Positions 8,098 through 16,343 of a stretch of 64,000 bases of DNA are shown here, one piece after another. The notes under the pieces were generated by a model. It was not told where the DNA came from, ran no database searches, and saw nothing but the letters and a program-made list of their open reading frames with translations. The stretch lies in assembly GCF_017565645.3 (NCBI RefSeq), contig NZ_CP086136.1:620001-684000 (forward strand), written 5' to 3'. The stretch is from Bradyrhizobium barranii subsp. barranii (GTDB lineage: Bacteria; Pseudomonadota; Alphaproteobacteria; Rhizobiales; Xanthobacteraceae). Every line of letters starts with the position of its first letter. The stretch's first letter is position 1. Made by a program: the position numbers and the translations under genes.

Positions 8098-8122
8098 GGA
8101 ACATTTGCCACTTTATCCCGTT
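8098..8122 (+). promoter_or_regulatory. EcfG-type promoter, rightward
   Basis: Forward strand GGAAC (8098-8102), 16-base spacer, CGTT (8119-8122): exact consensus. A start near 8130 gives a ~25-base leader before the PRC-barrel gene ATG at 8156. Confidence 0.68.
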
Positions 8123-8155
8123 GGATCGGATCATTATGGATCGAGGAGTTCGGGT

Positions 8156-8551
8156 ATGAAGAAAGGTCTCGCAATCGGATGTCTGCTGGCTGCAACGATG
8201 GCAACCAGTGCAGTCGCCGCGACCGCTGTGCTGACCGCGGCGCCGACCGAAAGTTGGACGGTGACGAACTACTACAAGCAGGCCGTTTACGACCCTAAGG
8301 AGAGCAAAATCGGCGATATCGACGACGTCCTCGTCGACAAGGCGGGCAAGATCACCGGACTGGTGATCGGGGTTGGCGGATTTCTCGGCGCCGGCGAGAA
8401 GGATGTCATCGTGCCGTTCACCGCGGTCAAGACCGCCAAAAAGAACGACAAGTGGTGGCTGACCCTCGACGAAACCAAGGACGGCCTGAAGGGCGCCCCT
8501 GGTTTCAAGTACGATCGAGCCAGCACGACCTGGGTGCCGGAAAAGAAATAG
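8156..8551 (+). CDS. Exported PRC-barrel domain protein
   Basis: 131 residues. Signal peptide MKKGLAIGCLLAATMATSAVAA, then a PRC-barrel: NYYKQAVYDPKESKIGDIDD, VLVDKAGKITGLVIGVGGFL, KDVIVPFTAVKTAKK. PRC-barrel proteins with signal peptides are frequent in rhizobial stress regulons; the fold is thought to bind other proteins or nucleic acids, and no enzymatic activity is known. GAGGAG ribosome site. Carries its own EcfG promoter and is followed by a perfect hairpin, so it is monocistronic. Confidence 0.85.
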   Translation: MKKGLAIGCLLAATMATSAVAATAVLTAAPTESWTVTNYYKQAVYDPKESKIGDIDDVLVDKAGKITGLVIGVGGFLGAGEKDVIVPFTAVKTAKKNDKWWLTLDETKDGLKGAPGFKYDRASTTWVPEKK

Positions 8552-8568
8552 TCAGTTGGTTCGTCACA

Positions 8569-8599
8569 GAGAGCGAGCCGGACTTTGAGGCTCGCTCTC
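8569..8599 (+). terminator. Strong hairpin after the PRC-barrel gene
   Basis: GAGAGCGAGCC (8569-8579) pairs perfectly with GGCTCGCTCTC (8589-8599) around a 9-base loop, 17 bases after the stop codon. There is no T-tract, so it may act as a transcript-stabilising 3' end rather than a classical terminator. Confidence 0.55.
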
Positions 8600-8731
8600 C
8601 GATCTGGAGGGGTGCCTCGACGCATTGGCGCACCCTGCAACCCTCCGCTTCCACGCCATCTACCGACCCAGGTAATCCGATTCCGGCGAGGCGCTTTCCG
8701 CTTCTCGGCGCAACCAGCGATGTAGGGAAAC

Positions 8732-9895
8732 GTGGGACGAGCAAATCCGAGCGTGAGTCGAAAGAAGCCGGACGAATCCGGATCGGTGGATTCCAAGGAG
8801 AAGGCCCGGGCGAAACCGGGGCATAAGCCGTTGCCGCTTGGATCGGACGCACGCAAGAATGCGCGCGTCGTGTTCGCTCTGGCGATCGTCGCACTCTCCC
8901 TTTGGACCGCGGCGGGCTTCCTCTCCGCGTTGATATGGGCAACCATACTGGCCATTGCTCTGTGGCCCCTGTACGTAGCATTCGCAAATCGCGTGATGTC
9001 GGGCCCGTCCGGCTGGAGCGCGTTCGCATTCACCTGCTTCGTTGCCGTCATCCTGTTCACGCCGATGGCTCTTGCGATCTATCAGGTCGCACAGCAGAGC
9101 GGGGAGATCGCGGCTTGGCTAAAGAAGGCCCGCGAGAGCGGCATCGAGGTGCCGGATTGGATCGCCCGCCTGCCGATTGCGGCGGAGATCGCGCAGCAGT
9201 GGTGGCGCGCCAACCTTTCGGATCCGCAGGCGGCGACCGGCTGGTTGAAAGCGATCAGCGCCGATAGCGCGTCGGATCTCTTCAATAGTTTGGGAGGCCA
9301 GTTGCTGCATCGCATGTTCATGCTGCTCTTTTCCCTGGTCGCGCTCTTCGTCCTGCTCAGCAACGGCCGATCCGTCGCGAGCCGATTCCTGGAAACGAGC
9401 GAAAGAATCCTTGGCCATCCCGGCGAAGGCGTCGTCGAGAAAATTGTCGATTCCATCCGCGGCACGGTGAACGGCACCGTCGTGGTCGCGGTCGGCGAAG
9501 GGCTGTTGATTGGCGTCGGTTATCTCGTTGCGGGCGTGCCGAACGCCGTCATGTTCACCATATTCACTACCGCTTTCGCGATGCTCCCTTTCGGTGCCTG
9601 GGCGGCATTTTCTGCGGCGGCGCTGACCTTGATATCGAACGGAAACGAGGCCGCGGCGGCGGGCGTCTTCTGCTGGGGAGCGGTGATCATGCTCGCCGGT
9701 GATCATTTTGTATGGCCCGTGCTGGTAGGTGGCTCGGCTCGCTTGCCCTTTCTGTTCGCTTTCGTCGGCATCTTCGGCGGCCTGGCAGCCTTCGGACTCA
9801 TCGGCCTATTCCTCGGGCCGGTCGTCATGGCGGCCCTGTTGACGGTGTGGCGTGAATGGGTCTTCCGACCCGTCGCGGCGACACAGTTCGACTAG
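8732..9895 (+). CDS. AI-2E family (TqsA/YdiK-type) membrane transporter
   Basis: 387 residues. After a ~40-residue charged N-terminus come two close helices (VVFALAIVALSLWTAAG, ALIWATILAIALWPLY), a third near residue 95-115, a large soluble loop with amphipathic helices (residues ~120-205), and four to five helices in the C-terminal half, including the family segment FVWPVLVGGSARLPFLFAFV. Members export AI-2 or exchange ions or small molecules; the substrate is not predictable. GTG start at 8732 with AGGGAAAC upstream. It appears to be a single transcription unit. Confidence 0.85.
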   Translation: MGRANPSVSRKKPDESGSVDSKEKARAKPGHKPLPLGSDARKNARVVFALAIVALSLWTAAGFLSALIWATILAIALWPLYVAFANRVMSGPSGWSAFAFTCFVAVILFTPMALAIYQVAQQSGEIAAWLKKARESGIEVPDWIARLPIAAEIAQQWWRANLSDPQAATGWLKAISADSASDLFNSLGGQLLHRMFMLLFSLVALFVLLSNGRSVASRFLETSERILGHPGEGVVEKIVDSIRGTVNGTVVVAVGEGLLIGVGYLVAGVPNAVMFTIFTTAFAMLPFGAWAAFSAAALTLISNGNEAAAAGVFCWGAVIMLAGDHFVWPVLVGGSARLPFLFAFVGIFGGLAAFGLIGLFLGPVVMAALLTVWREWVFRPVAATQFD

Positions 9896-10249
9896 TCGGA
9901 GCAGCGGTATCTCTGCGTGGCGACGGCATACGGCCGCGGCCCACGTCCGGCGCCAGCTTGGTAAGATTGCTTATGGGTTCTGAAGGCGAGGGGAATCGCT
10001 GCCGGGCAAAAGCCTATTCTCGGGCCGCCGACAGTCTAGCGGCCCTCGTCCTCCCCTCTTGACGTGCTCATCGCCGAAGGCCGGCTCGCCATCGGCGCGC
10101 GAAGAGGGATTCTTTCGCAGTCGAATCCCGGCCCTTCGTGACCTCGTTGTCGCGCGTACGGAACATTCCGGTCGGACGCTGGTTCGCCCAAGTTCTCAGC
10201 GGCGAACCTGGAGCTCCCAAGCAGCGTTTTGTTCGCGTAGGTTCTGCTG
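9896..10249 (+). promoter_or_regulatory. 354-base gap holding an EcfG-type promoter
   Basis: No gene recognised. GGAAC (10160-10164), a 16-base spacer and GGTT (10181-10184) form a near-consensus EcfG promoter, 65 bases before the ATG at 10250. Confidence 0.48.
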
Positions 10250-11653
10250 ATGTCACCGTCCGATTACTCAGTCAGGAATGCTCACGATCGACGCCAACGA
10301 AGGCTATTGATCGTTCTGGCTTTGGGATTTGTTGTTTTCGGTGCCGCAGCGGCCGCCCTCTTCTACGTCTTGCAGCCCGAGACCCTCCGGATCGCCGTCG
10401 GACCCTCAGGCAGCGACGATCATCAGGTGGTCCAAGCGATGGCCGAGGCTTTCGAAGAGGAAAGCAGGATGGTCAAGCTTTCGCCCATCACGACGGAAGG
10501 AGCGGCCGAATCCTTGGCTTTGCTGGGCGTCGGCAAAGCCGACCTGGCAATCGGTCGCGGCGACCTTGGCATGCCTGCCGACGCGCAGACACTGGCCGTC
10601 CTGCGGAAGAACTACGTCGTACTTTGGTCGCCCTCCGGGAGACCGGGCAAAAACTCCAAAAAGGCCACCGGCAGAATCGGAGAAATCGCCGATCTGGCGG
10701 GTCGCAAAGTCGGCATTATAGGACGGACCGGAGCTAACCTTGCACTCCTGCGGACGATTCTGGTGGGCTCCGGAGTCGAGCCGGACAAGGTAGCGACGGT
10801 CCAATTCGGGACCGAAGATATCGAAAAACTTGCGCAAGACGCCACCCTCGACGCCTATCTCGCCGTCGGCCCGCTCGACAGCAAGATCACTGCCGCCGCG
10901 ATCGCGGCGACTTCGCGATCAAGCGGAGCTCCGAAGTTCCTTCCGGTCGAAGCATCCGAGGCGATCGCTCTGAAGAACGCCCGCTACGAAGCCGAGGAAA
11001 TTCCGGGCAGTGTCTTCAACGCGAAACCGGTCTGGCCTGAGGACAAGGTCGACACCATCAGCGTCAACCATCTCATCCTTGCCAGAAAAGAACTTTCAGA
11101 AGCAAAGGCGGCGGCCTTCTACCGGCAGCTTTTCGCTGTTCGCGACTCGATCGCGCAACGTGCCGCCGGCGCCGCGCACATCACGAAGCCCGAGACGGAG
11201 AAGGAGGCGGAGCCCTCCGTGCATCGGGGCGCCGCGGCGGTCATTAACGGGACCGAGCGGACCTTTCTGGACAAGTACAGCGACTACTTCTGGTTTGCCT
11301 TGCTTCTTCTTTCCGGGATCGGTTCGGCCGCCGCCTGGCTGCGTCGCTATCTGAATCGGGACGACCGGGACGACACCACCAGCCATCGCAACCGGATTCT
11401 CGCCGTGGTCTCGGAGCTTCGCAATGCCGGGTCGGAACAGGACATTCTAACATCGCAACAGGAAGTCGACGCGATTATCGGCGAAACCCTGAAGTGCTAC
11501 GATGATGGAGCGATCGAACAAGATGACCTGACCGCATTCGGACTGGTTCTTGAACTGTTCGATCATGCCGTCGCCGAACGGCGAACGACGCTGCAGAGCG
11601 ACCCCGCCGATCAGGCAAAATCTCCGGGTCCAACCCTTGCCTCTCGCCGGTAG
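10250..11653 (+). CDS. TAXI-family solute-binding protein with two membrane anchors
   Basis: 467 residues. Short basic N-terminus, membrane helix at ~20-42, then the TAXI substrate-binding domain in the periplasm (LRIAVGPSGSDDHQVVQAMA; GKADLAIGRGD; LAGRKVGIIGRTGAN; DAYLAVGPLDS). A second helix at about residues 346-364 (WFALLLLSGIGSAAAWL) is followed by a ~100-residue cytoplasmic tail. TAXI proteins normally serve TRAP transporters, but the expected DctM-type permease is absent here, and membrane tethering at both ends is more like a sensor or stress protein than a free binding protein. Probably co-transcribed with the membrane protein 71 bases downstream. Confidence 0.82.
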   Translation: MSPSDYSVRNAHDRRQRRLLIVLALGFVVFGAAAAALFYVLQPETLRIAVGPSGSDDHQVVQAMAEAFEEESRMVKLSPITTEGAAESLALLGVGKADLAIGRGDLGMPADAQTLAVLRKNYVVLWSPSGRPGKNSKKATGRIGEIADLAGRKVGIIGRTGANLALLRTILVGSGVEPDKVATVQFGTEDIEKLAQDATLDAYLAVGPLDSKITAAAIAATSRSSGAPKFLPVEASEAIALKNARYEAEEIPGSVFNAKPVWPEDKVDTISVNHLILARKELSEAKAAAFYRQLFAVRDSIAQRAAGAAHITKPETEKEAEPSVHRGAAAVINGTERTFLDKYSDYFWFALLLLSGIGSAAAWLRRYLNRDDRDDTTSHRNRILAVVSELRNAGSEQDILTSQQEVDAIIGETLKCYDDGAIEQDDLTAFGLVLELFDHAVAERRTTLQSDPADQAKSPGPTLASRR

Positions 11654-11724
11654 GCGCCCCCGGCAGGACTCCTCGCGGAACGTCTTGGCTTCGTGCGCCT
11701 TGCCTTCTCAGGTCGGAGGATCAA

Positions 11725-12240
11725 ATGGCGCGCTTCTGGACTATACCAATCTTCGGTATCGCTACCGTCTATTTCACCGTCGATGCGCTGTTCTCGGCCG
11801 TCACGGGACCGATCGCCGCTTGGCTCAGCAAAAAGAGGCTGCTGGAACGGGTTCGGCGTTGGGTAACGTCGTTGGGGCCCTATCAGTCCTTCGCCCTATT
11901 TGCGGTGCCCGTCGTCATATTGGAGCCAGCCAAGCCCCTCAGTGCCTATCTGCTCGGTACGGGCCATTTTCTCCCGGGAGCGATCGTCTTCATTGCCGCG
12001 GAAGTCCTGAAGTTGACCGTCGTCGAAAGACTTTTTCATCTGAACAAGAAGAAACTACTGTCGATCCCTCTCTTCGCTTGGGGGTACGGATATTGGCGAC
12101 CAATGATGGATTATCTGGAGTCCTCCGCGGCATGGCGGACGTCTCGCCGAATGCTCTCTGAAGCTCTGGAGCTGCTCGGGAATCTGAAGTCGAGACTGCA
12201 ATCCCAATTCCGTTCTGCCGGGGCGAGGCGGCTCAAGTAG
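11725..12240 (+). CDS. Membrane protein with LGPYQS core (paralogue B)
   Basis: 171 residues. Membrane helix at ~6-30, then the shared core LGPYQSFALFAVPVVILEPAK, GTGHFLPGAIVFIAAEVLK, VVERLFHLNKKKLLSIPLFA, and a basic helical tail (RSAGARRLK). Longer at both ends than paralogue A at 7733-8044. ATG at 11725 with a textbook GGAGGATCAA. The uncharacterised family appears twice within 4 kb, here directly behind the TAXI protein. Function unknown; the repeated pairing with stress genes suggests an envelope-stress role (inference). Confidence 0.75.
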   Translation: MARFWTIPIFGIATVYFTVDALFSAVTGPIAAWLSKKRLLERVRRWVTSLGPYQSFALFAVPVVILEPAKPLSAYLLGTGHFLPGAIVFIAAEVLKLTVVERLFHLNKKKLLSIPLFAWGYGYWRPMMDYLESSAAWRTSRRMLSEALELLGNLKSRLQSQFRSAGARRLK

Positions 12241-12460
12241 GCGGCGCCTCACCGCGACGAGCGGGGCGGTCGTCGGTTTGGGAGCAGTCGCTCAAGAAGC
12301 ACCGGGCGGCCTTCCGCGAGCGTCGTCGTATGATCGGCTGGCCCACTGGTTGATGAGCCGCCGGTCGCGCGGCGAGGAGGAAAGGATCACCCATCCCGAT
12401 CCTCCGCCCTCCACCTTGTTTCCGAGATGCCGCTGATCGAGTTCGGATCGAACGGCAACG

Positions 12461-12484
12461 GCCTGCTTTCGTAAAGAAACAGGC
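12461..12484 (-). terminator. Hairpin downstream of the DUF1259 gene
   Basis: GCCTG-C-TTTC pairs with GAAA-CAGGC across a short loop, 23 bases past the stop at 12508. No T-run follows on the reverse strand, so termination is only suggested. Confidence 0.3.
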
Positions 12485-12507
12485 GGTTCCTTCGGTCGAT
12501 CTTTGGC

Positions 12508-13410
12508 TTAACCCTTCGTGCTGGCAGTCTTGTCGAGGGCCGCGCGCAGACCCTCGGCAAGCTTCACGGCGTCGTCGTTCGCCCAGAAATGCATGAAGAA
12601 CAACCTCGGCTGCTCATCGAGCATGTGACTGTGCAGCGCGGTCACCTCGATGCCGTGCGCCCGCAGCGCCAAAATGACCGGGTTGACCTCCTCGCCGGTC
12701 AACACGAAGTCGCCCGTGATGGCGGCCCTCCCGCCGCCGGTGGGCTGGAAATTGATGCCGATCGCCACACCCATAGGACCGACGGGAGTCAATGGCATGC
12801 CCTCTTGCGTGATCGGGTCCCGCCGCTTCACGTTGAACTGGTAGACGCCGCCGTTTGCCTGGCCTTTGACGCCGATGATCTGGTCGAGCTTCGCCGTGTC
12901 GAGATCGACGGCCGGCGGCGGGCTCGCCGGCGCCCCGACGGTCAACGGCGTCTTGCTCTCGGCCAACGCATCGTGGATCGCCGAGGACAGCTTGACGGGG
13001 TCGCCGTGCCCGGCGACGTGCATGTAGAACGTCGCCGGACTCGCCCGCAGCAGATGGTTGTGCACGGCGGTAATCTCGAGGCCGTTCGCGATCATCTTCG
13101 CCATCACCGGATTGATCTCGGTCTCGAGCAGAACAAGGTCGCCCATGACCATCGCGCCGCCGTGTCCGGGCTTAAACGCGACCCAGCCGCCCAGTGCCAG
13201 CGACGGCTTGATCGTCACGCCGTCCAAGCTCACCGATAGGTCGCTGCGCGGGAAGCCGTAGCGATGTACGTCGTCGGAGACCGCTGCCTTCCTGCCGAGG
13301 GTCTCGTCGACCTTTTGCCAATCGATAGCTTGCGCGCGTGCCATGTAGACGAAGGGCAGGTAGGCGAGAGCGATGCCGATCACGGCCAGGGGCCAGACTG
13401 TGCGTTTCAT
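12508..13410 (-). CDS. DUF1259 domain exported protein (two repeats)
   Basis: 300 residues with an N-terminal signal/anchor (MKRTVWPLAVIGIALAYLPF). Two homologous DUF1259 halves: the first has VYRYGFPR-type text and ALGGWVAFKPG...VMGDLVLLETEINPVMAKM...GLEITAVHNHLL, the second NFQPTGGGRAAITGDFVLTGEEVNPVILALRAHGIEVTALHSHML. The repeated HNHLL/HSHML motifs could bind a metal. DUF1259 proteins (LpqO-like in actinobacteria) have no proven function. ATG at 13410 with GGAGGAG. It follows the PepSY-like gene by 14 bases and forms an operon with it. Confidence 0.83.
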   Translation of the reverse strand: MKRTVWPLAVIGIALAYLPFVYMARAQAIDWQKVDETLGRKAAVSDDVHRYGFPRSDLSVSLDGVTIKPSLALGGWVAFKPGHGGAMVMGDLVLLETEINPVMAKMIANGLEITAVHNHLLRASPATFYMHVAGHGDPVKLSSAIHDALAESKTPLTVGAPASPPPAVDLDTAKLDQIIGVKGQANGGVYQFNVKRRDPITQEGMPLTPVGPMGVAIGINFQPTGGGRAAITGDFVLTGEEVNPVILALRAHGIEVTALHSHMLDEQPRLFFMHFWANDDAVKLAEGLRAALDKTASTKG

Positions 13411-13424
13411 CGTGCTCCTCCACG

Positions 13425-13658
13425 TCAGTAACGTTCTTTGATCTGGCCGCTGTTGTCGATGATGAGCGTCACCGGCTTGCCGTCCTTCACTGCCTTGGCG
13501 GTGGTTCCTTCGGCCGTGGACTTGACGTCTTTCACCTGCGAGTAGCCGGCAGCCTGGATCTTGGCGACCAGCTCTTCTTGGGTCAGGGCGTGGGCGGGGG
13601 AGAGCCCTGCCGCAAGCGCAACGAAGAGCGCTGCCCGATGAATCGTCGATTTTCGCAT
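13425..13658 (-). CDS. Exported PepSY-like small protein
   Basis: 77 residues. Signal peptide MRKSTIHRAALFVALAAGLSPAHA, then a compact domain LTQEELVAKIQAAGYSQVKDV...GTTAKAVKDGKPVTLIIDNSGQI that matches the PepSY fold layout (helix, then strands ending DNxGxI). PepSY modules are periplasmic inhibitors or scaffolds. First gene of a two-gene unit with the DUF1259 gene. No EcfG promoter was seen upstream. Confidence 0.75.
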   Translation of the reverse strand: MRKSTIHRAALFVALAAGLSPAHALTQEELVAKIQAAGYSQVKDVKSTAEGTTAKAVKDGKPVTLIIDNSGQIKERY

Positions 13659-13689
13659 GTCTCATCTCCCGGTTGTCCCCGCCCCAGAA

Positions 13690-13990
13690 GTCGTCCTGCC
13701 TCCGGCCTCACCTGACCTTGAACCGTCGTCGTGACGGAGATGTTTGCCGAATGAGGGATCGGCCAGTTGTGAGCCTCCTTGGTCCCGTCGCGGCACCATC
13801 GGTAGAACGCGTCGTAGAGCAGGAAACCGACGTTCAACTGCTCGAGGTCGTCGTCGAACATTCGCACCTTCGAGGATCTCGGCAGCGACCTTGCCGCACC
13901 GCAGCCAGGCCGCGGCGCCTTCGCTGAGCTTCTTGCTCTTGTGGCAGACCACGACGACGGACTTGGCCCATTAGGCGGGACGCCCAATCC
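13690..13990 (-). pseudogene. Frameshifted remnant of an unrecognised gene
   Basis: On the reverse strand one frame reads KSKKLSEGAAAWLRCGKVAA, a protein-like stretch that ends near 13870. A second frame then continues with VRMFDDDLEQLNVGFLLYDA and AFYRWCRDGTKEAHNW, also protein-like. Each half alone lacks a sensible partner, and the first half opens directly after a stop codon without a start. This looks like a gene with a lost 5' end and an internal frameshift. I do not recognise the family. Further text upstream (PKNRVLIYQGRSMSASYTS, 14160-14090) may be another eroded gene. Confidence 0.4.
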
Positions 13991-14301
13991 TAGACGTCGA
14001 GATGCGAGCGCCGCACGGTGCCAGGAATCAGGCGCGGGTCGGCCGAAAAGTCCTCGTCGATGCGCACATCGACCGCCGTGCCTATCAATCGACAGTTTGT
14101 CGGGTGAAATGGAGGTGTACGATGCTGACATGCTGCGCCCTTGGTAGATCAGGACGCGATTCTTGGGCATGGCGCCTCTCGGGGAGATCGCACATCCCCG
14201 TAGCGCGAATAGAAGCCCGGATGGAGCGGCTGTCAACCTGGGTATGGCGAAGGATTCCAAGAAATCATCAGACGGACGTCACGGAGATTTCATCCTAGGA
14301 A

Positions 14302-14451
14302 CTAAGCCGACGCTTTGGCGCCACGTTGAGCTTCAATGGAACCGCCGACTATCTTCTTGATGATTTTCCGGAGATCGCTCGCATACTCTTCGATGATCTT
14401 GACGGCTTCCTCCAGACGCGAAGGCTTAGGCTCCGGAACTTCCCTGCCTCG
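14302..14451 (-). pseudogene. 5'-truncated small helical protein gene
   Basis: Reverse frame 14451-14302 encodes PEPKPSRLEEAVKIIEEYAS, DLRKIIKKIVGGSIEAQ and a short tail before a stop. The amphipathic text SRLEEA...EYASDLRKIIKKI resembles a small helical protein family found in rhizobia. There is no ATG, GTG or TTG between the upstream stop (14452-14454) and this text, so the gene has lost its start. The flanks (14000-14300 and 14452-14700) hold no gene that I can support. Confidence 0.45.
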
Positions 14452-14707
14452 TTATGGTCGGTCGGTATCTTTCAAAGCCCCCACGTTCGACGGGGGCGAC
14501 AAGCGTTGTTGAGCCAGTCAAGGTTCCTCATTGGAATGGCTTCGAGTCCCGATGGACCGGGGGCCTGGTATGAGGTTGGTAGCTCTATTGCTACGATCTT
14601 GAAACGTCCGAAGGAGTTCACGTAGACTGCCCCGGGCGGGATCAAGCAGACTCCCGGCGAGACTTCGGTCCAAGTTCTGCGCAGCACGCAACACGTGGAG
14701 CTTGCGC

Positions 14708-15742
14708 ATGGATACCGAACGACAACCCTCTCCTCGACGTACAGTCGCCATCCTTTCGCGAGGAGACGCCGTCGCACGTCGAGATGCCACCTCGAAAAAC
14801 GGCCGCTTCGTCGACGTCTTCGAAGCACTTGCCGCCGTCGGCGTCGAAGGGCGCCCCGCGATCTACGACGAAAGCTTCGCTGACGCCGTCCGCGAACAAC
14901 TTCTCGCAGTGGACGGCGTGCTCGTCTGGGTCAACCCGGTTCAAGACGGCCGAAATCGCGCCGGTCTCGATGCGCTGCTGCGCGACGTCGCCGCGCAGGG
15001 CGTGTGGGTGAGCGCTCATCCAGACGTCATTCTCAAGATGGGCACCAAGGAGGTTCTTTATCGCACCCGCTCGATGGGTTGCGGATCAGACACGGCGCTG
15101 TATCAAACCGTTGCGGCGATGCGCGCCGAGCTGCCGATCCGGCTCGCTGCCGGTCCGCGCGTGATCAAACGCAACCGGGGCAACGGGGGCCAAGGCGTCT
15201 GGAAGGTCGAGAAGCTGCCGACATCCTCTATGATCAAGGTCCTGGACGCGACTAAGGACACGCCCGAGGAACTGACGCTGGATGACTTTCTCCGTCGCTG
15301 CGTGGAGTATTTCGAGAACGGCAGCGTGACCGACCAGGCGTTCCAGCCTCGCCTGAACGAGGGCGTGGTCCGCTGCTACATGGCCGGCGATCGCTGCGCG
15401 GGCTTCGGCCACCACAAAGTCAAAGCTTTGGTCGACTCGCCGGCCGCGCGTTCCGAGGCTGGCCCACGGCTCTATTCGTCCAACGCGGACCCGCGCTTCC
15501 AGCGGCTGCGTCGGTTGATGGAGGACGAGTGGACGCCCCAGCTAATCTCGTTGCTGGATATTGGGCGAGACGACCTGCCCATGATCTGGGACGCAGATTT
15601 TATGCTTGGCCCCGTCCAGGCTGATGGGAGCGACAGCTACGTGCTCGGTGAGATCAACGTTAGCTCGGTGCATCCTTACCCAAGCGAGGCGCCGGCGGAG
15701 ATCGCGAGGCGAGTTGCCGACCGGTTGCGGCGCAAGCTTTGA
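14708..15742 (+). CDS. Cj0069-like ATP-grasp family protein
   Basis: 344 residues resembling the Cj0069 family, distant ATP-grasp ligases of unknown substrate. N-terminal domain with VAILSRGDA and GVLVWVNPVQDGRNR; a central LPIRLAAGPRVIKRNRGNGGQG segment that matches the ATP-grasp glycine-rich loop (Lys in VIKRNRG); and a C-terminal IWDADFMLGPVQADGSDSYVLGEINVSS with the metal-binding Asp and E-I-N-x-S typical of ATP-grasp enzymes. ATG at 14708 chosen for its GGAG site. The next gene starts 4 bases after the stop, so this ligase-like protein is in one operon with an iron-export ABC pair. Confidence 0.78.
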   Translation: MDTERQPSPRRTVAILSRGDAVARRDATSKNGRFVDVFEALAAVGVEGRPAIYDESFADAVREQLLAVDGVLVWVNPVQDGRNRAGLDALLRDVAAQGVWVSAHPDVILKMGTKEVLYRTRSMGCGSDTALYQTVAAMRAELPIRLAAGPRVIKRNRGNGGQGVWKVEKLPTSSMIKVLDATKDTPEELTLDDFLRRCVEYFENGSVTDQAFQPRLNEGVVRCYMAGDRCAGFGHHKVKALVDSPAARSEAGPRLYSSNADPRFQRLRRLMEDEWTPQLISLLDIGRDDLPMIWDADFMLGPVQADGSDSYVLGEINVSSVHPYPSEAPAEIARRVADRLRRKL

Positions 15743-15746
15743 CGCC

Positions 15747-16343
15747 ATGCTGACGGTCAACGGGCTCAAGCGCCTGCACATCTCCGTGTCATTCGACTTG
15801 CAGGACGGCGAATGCGTCGCCCTGCAAGGGCCTTCCGGGGTCGGGAAGACCTTGTTGCTTCGCTCCATCGCGGATCTCGATCCCAACGAGGGAACGGTCA
15901 AGCTGGACGGAACGCTGAGGGAAGCGATGCCCGCCCCCGCCTGGCGAAAGCGAGTGACCTACCTCGCCGCCGAGCCCGGCTGGTGGTCCGACATCGTGCA
16001 GGAACACTTCGCGGTCTGGGACGATGCTCTACCTCTGGTCACACGCTTGGGGCTACCGGACAACTGCGGACCTTGGCCGATCCAAAGACTTTCGACCGGC
16101 GAGAGACAGCGATTGGGGCTTGTGCGGGCGCTCATGCTGCGATCGCGCGTGCTTCTGCTGGACGAGCCAACCTCGGCGCTCGACTCCGCATCCGCCACGG
16201 CCGTGGAATCCTTGATAGCCGAACGCATTGCGGATGGAACGAGCGTCGTTTGGAGCACCCACGACAACGCTCAAGCCCGCCGCATCGGGTCAAGGATTTT
16301 TGCGATGAGGCCCGACGGCGGCATCGAGGAAAGCCAGCCGTGA
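15747..16343 (+). CDS. fetA: ABC transporter ATP-binding protein, FetA-like
   Basis: 198 residues, short for an ABC ATPase, as is usual for FetA/YbbL. Walker A GPSGVGKTLLLRS (about residues 33-45), Q-loop region YLAAEPGWWSD, signature LSTGERQRLGL (a variant of LSGGQ), Walker B VLLLDEPTSALD, and switch His in STHDN. Together with the following permease it forms a FetAB-type (UPF0014) exporter, which in E. coli relieves iron-dependent oxidative stress. The symbol is assigned from the pairing and is provisional. Confidence 0.8.
   Translation: MLTVNGLKRLHISVSFDLQDGECVALQGPSGVGKTLLLRSIADLDPNEGTVKLDGTLREAMPAPAWRKRVTYLAAEPGWWSDIVQEHFAVWDDALPLVTRLGLPDNCGPWPIQRLSTGERQRLGLVRALMLRSRVLLLDEPTSALDSASATAVESLIAERIADGTSVVWSTHDNAQARRIGSRIFAMRPDGGIEESQP

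Noticed and set aside
15812..16339. Upstream extension of the FetB permease
   Set aside because: It overlaps the ATP-binding gene; the GTG at 16340 gives normal length and a coupled start.
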